The notes: generated by a model from the sequence alone, not told the origin. A stretch of DNA of 9,285 bases from JAWWPY01 sp036394075 (GCA_036394075.1 DASWFT010000682.1:1-9285); one strand, 5' to 3'; shown: positions 1-6,310, counted from the stretch's first letter. Translations and numbers: made by a program.

Positions 1-187
1 CGTATCCGGCCCGCTACCCGTCACTGCCGGGGGTGTCCCAGCAACTTACGGTATTGCCGCAGCTCACCCACCGCTCCTGGTCGCCTCCCGCCAGGGGTGG
101 CTGAGCATTGCTCATGGGTACAGCTCAGTTTCCGGTCAGGAACATCTGACATTCCAGCGCCCCGCACACCACCCACAGCGCCCCCAC

Positions 188-202
188 GCGGGCTCCGCCC
201 GC
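188..202 (-). terminator. Short GC hairpin downstream of the LCP gene
   Basis: A 6-bp perfect stem (GCGGGC/GCCCGC) with a 3-nt loop lies about 70 nt past the LCP stop codon on that gene's strand. There is no T-tract. It could end the methyltransferase/LCP transcript, but a stem this small arises easily by chance in GC-rich DNA. The rest of 1-272 shows no convincing gene or RNA. Confidence 0.22.
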
Positions 203-272
203 ACACTGCACAACCAAGCCAGCCAGAGCGCACCATCGCTTACCGAACAGCCAACAGTTGACAGCCCCCGCC

Positions 273-1490
273 TTAGCCGGCCGGCGCGGCCTTTGAACCA
301 GTGAGCAGGCTCTTGGGCACGGGCTGACCGCTCTTCATGTCGTTGAAGAGTTGCAGCGCCGCCGCGTGGTCCCAGTACAGGACGGAGCCCGCGTTGGGCT
401 CGAAGCCGGACGAGCCGATGGGCACGGTACCGGTCTCCGGGTTCCGCAGCGCGAACGCCACCTGCATGAGCTGATACAGGTGCGTGCCCTGATCCACGGT
501 GAGCGCGCCAGCGGCCCCGAATGCGGCCGGCACCGTCGCGAAGGGATTGACCAGGGTGCCGGGGCTGGTCATCTTGCTGAGCAGCGCCCGCAGGAACAGC
601 CGCTGATCCTGAACCCGCTGCAGGTCCTGATTCGCGAAGAGGTGCCGGCTCCGCACGAAGCCAAGGGCCTGTGCGCCGTTGAGGGTTTGGCAGCCCGCAT
701 TCAGGTGCAGGCCGGCGGCCGGGTCGTTCATCGCCGACGGCAGGCACATCCGCACACCGCCGACGGCGTTGACCACGTTGACCAGCCCGCCGAAGCCGAT
801 GCTCATGTAATGGTCGATGTGCAGGTCAGTGGCGTTCTGCACGGTCTCGGCGAGCAGCTTGCCGCCGCCGAAGGCAAACGCGGCGTTGAGCTTGTTGCTC
901 CCGTTCCCTGGAATCGGCAGGAAGGAGTCGCGCGGCAGGCTCAGCAGCACGGACGGGCCGCCCCCCGACGGGATGTGCAGCAGCATCATCGTGTCGGTCC
1001 GCTGGCCGGTGACGTCATGCCCGGTAGCGAGTTGTGCCTCCTGCGCCCGCGTGAGCCCCTGCCGGCTGTCCGAGCCGGTGATGAGCCAGTTCTGCCCGCC
1101 GGCGGCGACCGGGCGCCCAGAGTAGTCCACCAGCACGTTGGCCCTGGTCAGTTTCGAGTCGAGGTAGAAGTACAACCCGATGCTCACCACCAGGAGGACG
1201 ACTATCACCAGGGCGACGATCGCCACTATCCGGCGCGGGCGCAGCCGGCGCCGTCGGCCGCCGCCGTAGCCGGACACCGGCCCCTGAGCGCGGCGGGACC
1301 AGGTGGCCGCCCCGCCCGGCGGGGGCTGCGCGGGCCAGTTGCTCGTCGGCGCGCCGGACATTCCCGGCGCCGCGGCGCCGGCTCCCCGGGCGGGCAAGCT
1401 GACGGTCGGCTCGCTGCCGATGCCCGGAGGTCCGTCCCCGGGCGGCTGCGGCTTCGGATCCCGGAACCACTTACCTGACCAGTCGCTCAC
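273..1490 (-). CDS. LCP (LytR-CpsA-Psr) family membrane protein, cell-wall glycopolymer ligase
   Basis: This 405-aa protein belongs to the LCP family, whose members transfer lipid-linked glycopolymers (teichoic acid, arabinogalactan or capsule type) onto peptidoglycan outside the membrane. Residues 1-87 are a Pro/Gly-rich cytoplasmic tail ending in an Arg cluster, residues 88-109 form one membrane helix, and the extracellular LCP domain follows. Family residues are in place: ITGSDSR (137-143), R164 and D166 in RTDTMML, LPRDS (185-189), KLNAAF (200-205), R280 in FVRSR, and the R292/Q296 helix. C250 and C267 could form a disulphide. The start is GTG at 1490: GGAGGG sits 6 nt upstream, and the codon overlaps the upstream methyltransferase stop as GTGA, implying translational coupling. 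An ATG six codons earlier lacks this spacing. The exact glycopolymer substrate cannot be told from sequence. Confidence 0.93.
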   Translation of the reverse strand: MSDWSGKWFRDPKPQPPGDGPPGIGSEPTVSLPARGAGAAAPGMSGAPTSNWPAQPPPGGAATWSRRAQGPVSGYGGGRRRRLRPRRIVAIVALVIVVLLVVSIGLYFYLDSKLTRANVLVDYSGRPVAAGGQNWLITGSDSRQGLTRAQEAQLATGHDVTGQRTDTMMLLHIPSGGGPSVLLSLPRDSFLPIPGNGSNKLNAAFAFGGGKLLAETVQNATDLHIDHYMSIGFGGLVNVVNAVGGVRMCLPSAMNDPAAGLHLNAGCQTLNGAQALGFVRSRHLFANQDLQRVQDQRLFLRALLSKMTSPGTLVNPFATVPAAFGAAGALTVDQGTHLYQLMQVAFALRNPETGTVPIGSSGFEPNAGSVLYWDHAAALQLFNDMKSGQPVPKSLLTGSKAAPAG

Positions 1491-2341
1491 GCGGAGCCCT
1501 CCCACCACATCGTGACCACTTCGCGCCCGGACGATCCGAGATCACCTGGGCACCCGGGCTGGGTGCCCAGGTCAAGGAGTGCCGCTTCCACGTAGCTGGC
1601 GTGCTCGGGGGGCAGGCACAGCCTGCGCCTCGTTACCTCCACGAGCTCGCCCACGCTGGCGTAGTCGCGCTCGGCCGGGCGGTTCCACCTAGTGTGCCTT
1701 GCCCGCAGACCCATCGCGGACAGGATCGCCAGCAGGTCCGCCGCGGTCGGCGACTCGGGTCGCGTGATCCCGTGAAATCTCAGCCACAGCGGGTTGAGTG
1801 CGGCCAGCGGATGCACGGCGGTGACCTCGAGGACGACCCGGCGGCGTGCATGGCTGGTCAGCGCCGCGATGAACGGGCCAATGTCGGGCACGTTGTAACC
1901 GGTGTGGTGGCAGGTGACCACCTCCGCGGGGGCGGTCTGCCCGGCCACGTCGGGCCACCTGCCGAGCACCATCCGGATGGCCAGGCCCAGCGGCTCCGCG
2001 CGCTCGGCGAGCAGCCTGAGCATCTCGTCATCCGTGTCCACCGCCGTCAGCGAGGTGGTGTGGGAGGCCAGTGGCAGGCACGCGGCCCCGGCGCCCGCGC
2101 CGACATCAAGGAGGCTTCCGGCCGGATCCAGGGCCTCCCGCGCCCGGTCACACGAGGGCCCAGCCGGACGGTCGCGCAGCCGGTCTGCCCGGCGGGCGAA
2201 CACCTGCCGTGGCAGCACCCAGGGGGATTCGGTCACTGCCGCCGAGATGTGCTCGGGAATGGCCCAGGCGGCGAGGTCGTCACGCCACCGTCCGAGCAAC
2301 TCGGTCAGCTCGGTCAGCGGGGGCACGATTGCATCACCCAT
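1487..2341 (-). CDS. Class I SAM-dependent methyltransferase
   Basis: This 284-aa protein has a Rossmann-type SAM-binding core. Motif I is LLDVGAGAGAACL (77-89), followed by the acidic residue ending strand 2 (VDTD, 101-104) that normally contacts the SAM ribose. CHHTGYNVPDIGPF (144-157) is the post-motif region typical of small actinobacterial methyltransferases. The substrate is not recognisable. ATG at 2341 is chosen because the fold begins soon after it. A GTG six codons upstream (2359) is possible and neither has a strong Shine-Dalgarno sequence. The same frame stays open back to 2920, but that extension would run through tRNA-His and antisense to nothing conserved, so it is not coding. 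The stop overlaps the LCP start by 4 nt, so the two proteins are probably made together. The gene starts about 50 nt after the tRNA 3' end, with a GC hairpin between. Confidence 0.82.
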   Translation of the reverse strand: MGDAIVPPLTELTELLGRWRDDLAAWAIPEHISAAVTESPWVLPRQVFARRADRLRDRPAGPSCDRAREALDPAGSLLDVGAGAGAACLPLASHTTSLTAVDTDDEMLRLLAERAEPLGLAIRMVLGRWPDVAGQTAPAEVVTCHHTGYNVPDIGPFIAALTSHARRRVVLEVTAVHPLAALNPLWLRFHGITRPESPTAADLLAILSAMGLRARHTRWNRPAERDYASVGELVEVTRRRLCLPPEHASYVEAALLDLGTQPGCPGDLGSSGREVVTMWWEGSA

Positions 2342-2365
2342 GCCGGGCCCGTTTCTCACGACGAG

Positions 2366-2391
2366 CGCGGGGGGGGCCGGACCCCCACGCG
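2366..2391 (-). terminator. GC-rich hairpin between tRNA-His and the methyltransferase gene
   Basis: On the minus strand this reads as a roughly 10-bp stem with one mismatch and a 6-nt loop, built from a G5 run pairing with part of a C8 run and flanked by CGC/GCG. It begins about 3 nt after the encoded CCA of tRNA-His. That position suits a terminator or a 3'-end processing barrier for the tRNA transcript. There is no U-tract, and no separate promoter for the methyltransferase was recognised, so read-through is also plausible. Confidence 0.38.
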
Positions 2392-2393
2392 AG

Positions 2394-2470
2394 TGGGGTG
2401 AGCGATGGGATTCGAACCCACGACATCCAGGACCACAACCTGGCGCTCTAACCAACTGAGCTACGCCCAC
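2394..2470 (-). tRNA. tRNA-His (anticodon GTG), CCA encoded
   Basis: The minus strand folds as a full cloverleaf. The 7-bp acceptor stem is GTGGGCG/CGCTCAC with one G-U pair, the D arm is GCTC/GAGC, and the anticodon stem CCAGG/CCTGG encloses loop TTGTGGT with anticodon GTG. The T arm has loop TTCGAAT. The discriminator is C73 followed by genomic CCA. The base 5' of the acceptor (2471) is G, giving the G-1:C73 pair that identifies tRNA-His to histidyl-tRNA synthetase. The gene sits 37 nt downstream of orn on the same strand. A TATGCT hexamer (2496-2491) could be a -10 element for a separate tRNA promoter, but no good -35 is visible. From memory, orn next to tRNA-His also occurs in mycobacteria. 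Confidence 0.97.
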
Positions 2471-2507
2471 CATCGCCTGCGGCTGCATGAAGCATAGCGG
2501 CGCCCCG

Positions 2508-3182
2508 TCACCGGGCCGAACCGGAATCCCCGCCGGCCCCGACGGCACGCGCCGTTCCGGCGGCCTCCGGGGGGCTGCCGCCGCTCGCCTGCGCAGCGTA
2601 CCGGGTGGCGATCTGGCGTGCTGTCGCCGAATCCGGGCCGGGGGACGGCACGAAGATTGCCTCACGGTAGTAGCGGAGTTCCTGGATGCTCTCCCTGATG
2701 TCGGCGAGCGCACGGTGGCCGCCGTGCTTCTGGGGGCTCGCGAAGTAGGCGCGCGGGTACCAGCGCCGGGCGAGCTCCTTGATACTCGACACGTCGACCA
2801 TCCGGTAGTGCAGGTAGGTGTCCAGCTCAGGCATGTCACGGGCGATGAATGTCCGGTCCGTGGCAATGGAGTTGCCGCACAGCGGCACCTTCCGAGGCTC
2901 GGGTACGTGCCCGCGGACATACCGGAGCACCTGCTCCTGCGCCTCCGCCAGGGTGACCCCCGCCGCTAGCTCGGCGAGCAGCCCGGAGGCCGTGTGCATC
3001 TCGCGGACCACGTCGACCATCTGGTCGACGGCCTCGGCGGGGGGCTTGATCACCAGGTCCACGCCGTCGTCCAGCAGGGCCAGCTCGCCGTCGGTCACCA
3101 GGCAGGCGATCTCGACCAGGGCGTCACGCTCGATGTCAAGCCCGGTCATCTCGCAGTCGATCCAGACGAGCCGGTCGTTCAT
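2508..3182 (-). CDS. orn: Oligoribonuclease (DEDDh 3'-5' exoribonuclease)
   Basis: This 224-aa protein is oligoribonuclease, which degrades 2-5 nt RNAs and linear dinucleotides such as pGpG to mononucleotides in the cytoplasm. The complete DEDDh active site is visible: D9 and E11 in WIDCEMTGLD, D109 in NSIATDRTF, and H156 and D161 in HRALADI. SPQKHGGHRA (149-158) is a family signature. The catalytic core ends near residue 197. The last 25 or so residues are an Ala/Gly/Pro-rich tail, making it longer than the roughly 180-aa enterobacterial enzyme, as is common in actinobacteria. ATG at 3182 gives the family-typical start 6 residues before WID. There is no clear Shine-Dalgarno sequence, and a TANNNT hexamer just upstream suggests a leaderless mRNA. 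The gene is followed directly by tRNA-His. Confidence 0.96.
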   Translation of the reverse strand: MNDRLVWIDCEMTGLDIERDALVEIACLVTDGELALLDDGVDLVIKPPAEAVDQMVDVVREMHTASGLLAELAAGVTLAEAQEQVLRYVRGHVPEPRKVPLCGNSIATDRTFIARDMPELDTYLHYRMVDVSSIKELARRWYPRAYFASPQKHGGHRALADIRESIQELRYYREAIFVPSPGPDSATARQIATRYAAQASGGSPPEAAGTARAVGAGGDSGSAR

Positions 3183-3188
3183 CCCACC

Positions 3189-3194
3189 AGACTA
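3189..3194 (-). promoter_or_regulatory. Candidate -10 element for a leaderless orn transcript
   Basis: TAGTCT on the minus strand fits the actinobacterial TANNNT -10 pattern. It ends 6 nt before the orn ATG, so initiation 7 nt downstream would begin at the A of the start codon. This agrees with the lack of a clear ribosome binding site. No convincing -35 is seen. A 6-bp hairpin (3202-3218) lies just upstream. Confidence 0.35.
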
Positions 3195-3223
3195 GAGCCT
3201 CGGCCAGCCTCTCTGGCCCGATG

Positions 3224-3327
3224 TCAGTCACCAGCGTCAGTCACCAGTGCCAGTCACCAGTGCCAGTCACCAGTGCCAGTCAACCAGTGCCAGTCACCAG
3301 TGCCAGCTACCATGCCAGCTACCAGTG
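3224..3327. repeat. 13-bp tandem repeat block, eight units
   Basis: Eight consecutive copies of a 13-bp unit, consensus YCAGTCACCAGTG on the plus strand, fill the gap between the PNPOx-like stop and the orn promoter region. Most units are exactly 13 bp. One is 14 bp (an extra A at 3282-3283), one is 12 bp (3303-3314), and the last two carry CAGCTACC in place of CAGTCACC. The unit length is not a multiple of three and the block abuts the PNPOx-like TAA, so it is non-coding. It resembles a slippage-prone minisatellite. Its role is unknown. Possible roles are an operator array, a transcript 3' end, or no function. Confidence 0.9.
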
Positions 3328-4044
3328 TTAGTCCGCCAGGCGCCCCACGGCGCTGGCGATGGCCGCATCCGGGGCCGGGCCGCGCGCCCGGCCTGCCAGT
3401 GCCCGGATGTGTTCCGGGGTCGCGACATCCGGGGACAGGCGGGGGTCGGGCCGGGCCGCGCCGAACATCAGGGCCGCCGGCAGCACACCGGCCCAGACAT
3501 CCAGGGCGTAGTCTTCCTCCTCGTCCGACGGCGGACCGGTCCGGACCTTGACCGACGATTCCGCGAGCGGCAGGGCGAGCACGGCCGTGGCCGCGAGTTC
3601 CTTGCGGGTAGGGCCCCGGGTAGCTGCCCACCGGCCTGGAACCAGTTGCTCGGTGATGACCTGGAGCGCTGCCAGCCGGTCATCATCGTCGGTGACCAGC
3701 CGCGCGGTGCCGAACACCATCGCGCTCCGGTAGTTCATGGAGTGGTGGAAGACCGAGCGGGCGCAGACCAGGCCGTCCAGGTGAGTCACCGTGACGCAGA
3801 TCTCTTGCCCGTCCGCGCTGATCAGGCTGCGGTTTGCCGAGGATCCATGCAGGAAGAGAGTGTCACCGCTGCGGCCGTAGCCGGTCGGCAACACCACCGG
3901 CGCGCCATCGATGACCACCCCGAGATGGCAGATGAGCCCGGCGTCCAGCACCGAGTACAACTCGGCGCGGTCGCTCTGTCCGCGCTCGCGCAATCGGCGC
4001 AGTCGGCTGCGCTCGGTCGGGGAGAGGGGGAGTTCGCTGTCCAT
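3328..4044 (-). CDS. Pyridoxamine 5'-phosphate oxidase-like FMN-binding protein
   Basis: This 238-aa protein has the FMN-binding split-barrel fold of the PNPOx-like/Nim-related group, not the classical PdxH enzyme. Visible family blocks are the barrel strand LGVVIDGAPVVLPTGYGR (41-58), DTLFLHGSSANRS (61-73) in the expected flavin-phosphate contact region, CVTVTHLDGLVCARS (83-97), FHHSMNYRSAMVFG (99-112) and a C-terminal DVWAGVLP (182-189). Residues 195-238 are an Ala/Pro-rich tail. Members bind FMN or F420-like cofactors; the substrate here is unknown. ATG at 4044 leaves a 60-bp gap to the divergent MocR gene. There is no clear Shine-Dalgarno sequence. A TACCGT hexamer (4058-4053) could be a -10 for a nearly leaderless mRNA. 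MocR regulators often control a divergent neighbour, so this gene is the likely target. Confidence 0.88.
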   Translation of the reverse strand: MDSELPLSPTERSRLRRLRERGQSDRAELYSVLDAGLICHLGVVIDGAPVVLPTGYGRSGDTLFLHGSSANRSLISADGQEICVTVTHLDGLVCARSVFHHSMNYRSAMVFGTARLVTDDDDRLAALQVITEQLVPGRWAATRGPTRKELAATAVLALPLAESSVKVRTGPPSDEEEDYALDVWAGVLPAALMFGAARPDPRLSPDVATPEHIRALAGRARGPAPDAAIASAVGRLAD

Positions 4045-4063
4045 GATGGTCTACGGTAGCGAG

Positions 4064-4115
4064 TAAGTGGACTGTAAGCTGTAGCCACTTTGGCGGAATT
4101 GTAGATGACCACTTT
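4064..4115. promoter_or_regulatory. Candidate MocR/PdxR operator: three AAAGTGG-type octamers
   Basis: Three related octamers lie in or at the edge of the gap between the divergent PNPOx-like and mocR genes. They are TAAGTGGA (plus, 4064-4071), AAAGTGGC (minus, 4084-4091) and AAAGTGGT (minus, 4108-4115). The last lies inside the first mocR codons. The two minus-strand copies are direct repeats 24 bp apart, and the first two form an inverted repeat. From memory, the PdxR site of Corynebacterium glutamicum is built from AAAGTGGW units, although there they are adjacent direct repeats. Autoregulation and control of the PNPOx-like gene are inferred. The middle copy abuts the weak mocR ribosome binding site (GGCGGA, 4092-4097). 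Confidence 0.5.
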
Positions 4116-5700
4116 CTCGCATGCGCCCGTCGAGGTGCCGCTCGCCGCCGACCGCGGCGGGCCGGTTTCCCTTACCGCGCAGATCACTACACAGCTGCGC
4201 GCGGCCCTGGCGGACGGGCATTTCACGGCCGGTGAGCGGCTTCCGTCGACCCGTGCCCTGGCTGTATCGCTGGGCGTGAGCAGGACAGTCGTGACAACGG
4301 TCTACGCCCAGTTGTTCGCCGAGGGCTGGCTGGAGGGCCGGCACGGCTCGGGCACATACGTTGCCCCCGGCGCCCCCGGCGCCCCCGGCACATCGAGCGC
4401 ACCAGGCGCATCCGGCGTCGGCACAGGCGCACCGGGCGCCGACGACGCCCCAGTGACACCAAACACACCAGGCGCACCAGAAGTACTAGCCGCGATGGGC
4501 GCAAGGGCGGCCGATTCCATGATTACGGAACATTCCCGGACGCATGTGACGGGAATGTTCCGTGATCATGAGATCGACACAATCGCGGCCGCTGGGCCGG
4601 TGATCAACTTGCGGCCCGGTATCCCGTGGACGGACGGGATCGACCGGGCCGCGTGGCGACGAGCCTGGCGGCTCGCCGGGGCCGCGCCGATCTCGGGCTG
4701 GCCCGATACCAGGGGACTGCCCGCGCTCCGCGCTGCGCTCACCAGTTACCTGCGGCGCAGCCGTGCAGTGCGCTGCAACCCTGGCCAGATCCTGGTGACC
4801 CGGGGGGTGTCGGCCAGCCTTAGCCTGGTCGCGGCGGCGCTGCTGCGGCCCGGTGACCGGGTGGGGATCGAGGAACCCGGGTACGGAGCGGCCCGGTCGG
4901 TCCTTCAGGCGCATGGCGCGCGGCTGGTGCCCTGCCGGGTCGACTCCGACGGTCTCGTGGTAGCGGAACTCCCCGGTGATCTCCGGATGATCTACACGAC
5001 GCCCGCTCACCAGTACCCGCTCGGGGGGCGCCTTCCCGTGCCGCGGCGGCAGGCGCTGATCGCCTGGGCGCGAGCCTCGGGCGCGCTCATCATCGAGGAC
5101 GACTACGACGGGGAGTTTCGCTACGACGTGGCGCCGCTACCCGCCCTGTTCGGCTTGGACCCCGAGTTGGTGGTCTACCTCGGAACCACGACCAAGACGC
5201 TCACCCCCGCCCTCGGGGCGGGCTGGCTGGTGGCCCGGCCCGACCTCGTGGCGGCCGTCGCGGATACGGGGTCCGCTACCGGGGTCCGGGTTCCGGAGCC
5301 GGTGCAGCACGCGGTCCTGGCGTTGCTCGAGAACGGGGACCTGGAACGGCACATCAGGCGGATGCGGCACGACTATGCGCGGCGCCGCGCCGCCATGGTC
5401 AGCCTGCTCGGCGGGTCGGCCCGGCTCCGCGGTGACACCGCCGGCATGCACATGTTCCTGGAACTCCCGTGCGGAGTCGACGACGCGGTTGCCACGGAGG
5501 CGCAGGCGCGCGGCGTCGCGGTGGTGACCTTGCGGCGCTACTTCTCCGGGCCACCCGCGCGGCATGGCCTCGTGCTCGGGTACGGTGCGGCAAGCGTCAG
5601 CGAGGTCACCCGTGCGTGTCAGGTGCTGGCCGAGATCCTCGCTGCGCGGCCGGGGCTGGGGCCGGGCACCCCGCCGCGAGGCCTGCCACCGCCCCGGTGA
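4105..5700 (+). CDS. MocR/PdxR-type transcriptional regulator (GntR HTH fused to aminotransferase domain)
   Basis: This 531-aa regulator has an N-terminal GntR winged helix (about 20-86; GERLPSTRALA and the recognition helix around VSRTVVTTVYAQL) and a C-terminal fold-type I aminotransferase-like domain (about 165-515). The PLP site looks intact: EDDYDGEFRY (331-340) and Schiff-base lysine K364 in GTTTKTLTPAL. MocR proteins usually sense PLP or an amino compound rather than catalyse. The linker, residues 87-164, is unusually long. It comprises an APG-rich stretch partly encoded by 9-bp GGCGCCCCC-type repeats, then residues 139-155 encoded by a large palindrome. Linker codons include ACA, CCA, GTA and CTA, which are rare elsewhere in the gene. 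ATG at 4105 has a weak GGCGGA 7 nt upstream. The gene is divergent from the PNPOx-like gene, its probable target, and its 3' end overlaps the convergent gene by 95 bp. Confidence 0.94.
   Translation: MTTFSHAPVEVPLAADRGGPVSLTAQITTQLRAALADGHFTAGERLPSTRALAVSLGVSRTVVTTVYAQLFAEGWLEGRHGSGTYVAPGAPGAPGTSSAPGASGVGTGAPGADDAPVTPNTPGAPEVLAAMGARAADSMITEHSRTHVTGMFRDHEIDTIAAAGPVINLRPGIPWTDGIDRAAWRRAWRLAGAAPISGWPDTRGLPALRAALTSYLRRSRAVRCNPGQILVTRGVSASLSLVAAALLRPGDRVGIEEPGYGAARSVLQAHGARLVPCRVDSDGLVVAELPGDLRMIYTTPAHQYPLGGRLPVPRRQALIAWARASGALIIEDDYDGEFRYDVAPLPALFGLDPELVVYLGTTTKTLTPALGAGWLVARPDLVAAVADTGSATGVRVPEPVQHAVLALLENGDLERHIRRMRHDYARRRAAMVSLLGGSARLRGDTAGMHMFLELPCGVDDAVATEAQARGVAVVTLRRYFSGPPARHGLVLGYGAASVSEVTRACQVLAEILAARPGLGPGTPPRGLPPPR
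4518..4570. repeat. Large palindrome (21-bp arms, 11-nt loop) embedded in mocR
   Basis: The left arm 4518-4538 and right arm 4550-4570 are inverted copies with a single difference (T at 4524 against G at 4564), which is still a G-U pair in RNA. The core arm contains CGGAACATTCCCG and its complement. The 11-nt loop is 4539-4549. It encodes mocR residues 139-155, starting MITEHSR, between the HTH and aminotransferase domains, without breaking the frame. It is less GC-rich than its surroundings. The shape resembles small palindromic repeats that insert in frame into protein linkers (Rickettsia palindromic elements are the known case), but copy number elsewhere cannot be seen here. Confidence 0.88.
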
Positions 5701-6265
5701 GGGCCTCGATGTCGATGGCGCCTGGACCCGCGCTGGCACCGCCCGGAACCTGGGACGCGCCGTAGTGGCCGCCGCGCGCCCACAGGTTCCGGCTGCGTGG
5801 CGCGTCGCGGCCCCGGGGGAAGGCCTTGGGCTGCCCGGCTGGCCAGCGACGCGAGATGTGCCATGAGTCGAGCCAGTCCACGATCTCGCCGGCGCCCGCG
5901 GCCGGGCCGTCCGTGAACGGCATCCACGGATATGCGACCACACCGACCTGGGCACAAGCCCGGCCCTCGGTGTTGACCCCGGGGACTATGCCCGTCGCTA
6001 ACATGGCGGAATCCCTGGGCCAGCCGATCAGGCGGCCAGCGCGCACCAGCGGGATTAACTGGACCAGGTCGCCCGTGAGCGGGTTCCAGACCAGGTGACA
6101 CGCTCTGCCGTGGCGGATGAGCCATTCCGCCGCGGAGCGGGCCGAGACCAGCTGGGGATCGGCGCCCAGCGCCAGCCAGACGGCGCGGGGCGCGCCGCCC
6201 TTCAGCGACCCGCCGTCGATGACCTTCTGGACGCGCGTGGCCCCCGGCATCCATGCGTCACTCAC
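5606..6265 (-). CDS. Amidase/PGRP-fold-like protein, possibly catalytically degenerate
   Basis: This 219-aa protein resembles actinobacterial proteins with an N-acetylmuramoyl-L-alanine amidase (T7 lysozyme/PGRP) fold. The pattern is an N-terminal WMPGATR (5-11), a first His at H57 in ACHLVWNPLTGDLVQLIP followed by a strand and turn, GVNTEGRACAQVGVVAY (96-112), WLDSWHISRRWP (131-142), and RGGHYGASQVPGGASAGPGAIDI (164-186). The usual ending in this group, as recalled, is a GHSQVP...DPGAIDI block; here A170 and G180 stand where His and Asp are expected, so zinc hydrolase activity may be lost. There is no signal peptide. GTG at 6265 is chosen because AAGGGGG lies 5 nt upstream. The frame stays open to 6472 but only through a 42-bp tandem duplication. 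The C-terminal 30 or so residues are low complexity and overlap the mocR end antisense. The fold assignment is moderate and the gene call is stronger. Confidence 0.72.
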   Translation of the reverse strand: MSDAWMPGATRVQKVIDGGSLKGGAPRAVWLALGADPQLVSARSAAEWLIRHGRACHLVWNPLTGDLVQLIPLVRAGRLIGWPRDSAMLATGIVPGVNTEGRACAQVGVVAYPWMPFTDGPAAGAGEIVDWLDSWHISRRWPAGQPKAFPRGRDAPRSRNLWARGGHYGASQVPGGASAGPGAIDIEALTGAVAGLAAGCPAPAPAAQRGSRPAPDTHG

Positions 6266-6310
6266 CGTGTCCCCCTTCGCAAATGCCCCTAGATCTCTGC
6301 CTATGTCAGG

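Noticed and set aside
102..114. TGAGC-ATT-GCTCA hairpin near the left edge
   Set aside because: Only 5 bp of stem and no context; expected by chance.
136..747. Long minus-strand open frame overlapping the LCP 3' end
   Set aside because: Overlaps the well-supported LCP gene in another frame and has no recognisable domain.
351..1478. 375-codon plus-strand frame antisense to LCP
   Set aside because: His/Arg/Gly-rich mirror of a real gene's codon bias; LCP motifs on the other strand are decisive.
2342..2920. Open-frame extension of the methyltransferase upstream to 2920 (total 477 codons)
   Set aside because: It would read through tRNA-His and an alternative frame of orn, giving Arg/Pro/Ser-rich sequence with no domain; it reflects lack of stops in GC-rich DNA.
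3202..3218. GGCCAG/CTGGCC hairpin upstream of orn as a terminator of the PNPOx-like transcript
   Set aside because: 6-bp stem, no U-tract, and located over the likely orn promoter; too weak to call.
3254..3631. Open frame across the 13-bp repeats encoding GDWHW-type peptide repeats
   Set aside because: No start signal context and it overlaps the PNPOx-like gene; the repeats merely lack stops in this frame.
4518..4570. Intrinsic terminator
   Set aside because: It lies inside an intact, conserved-looking coding sequence with no U-tract, so premature termination would cut off the PLP domain.
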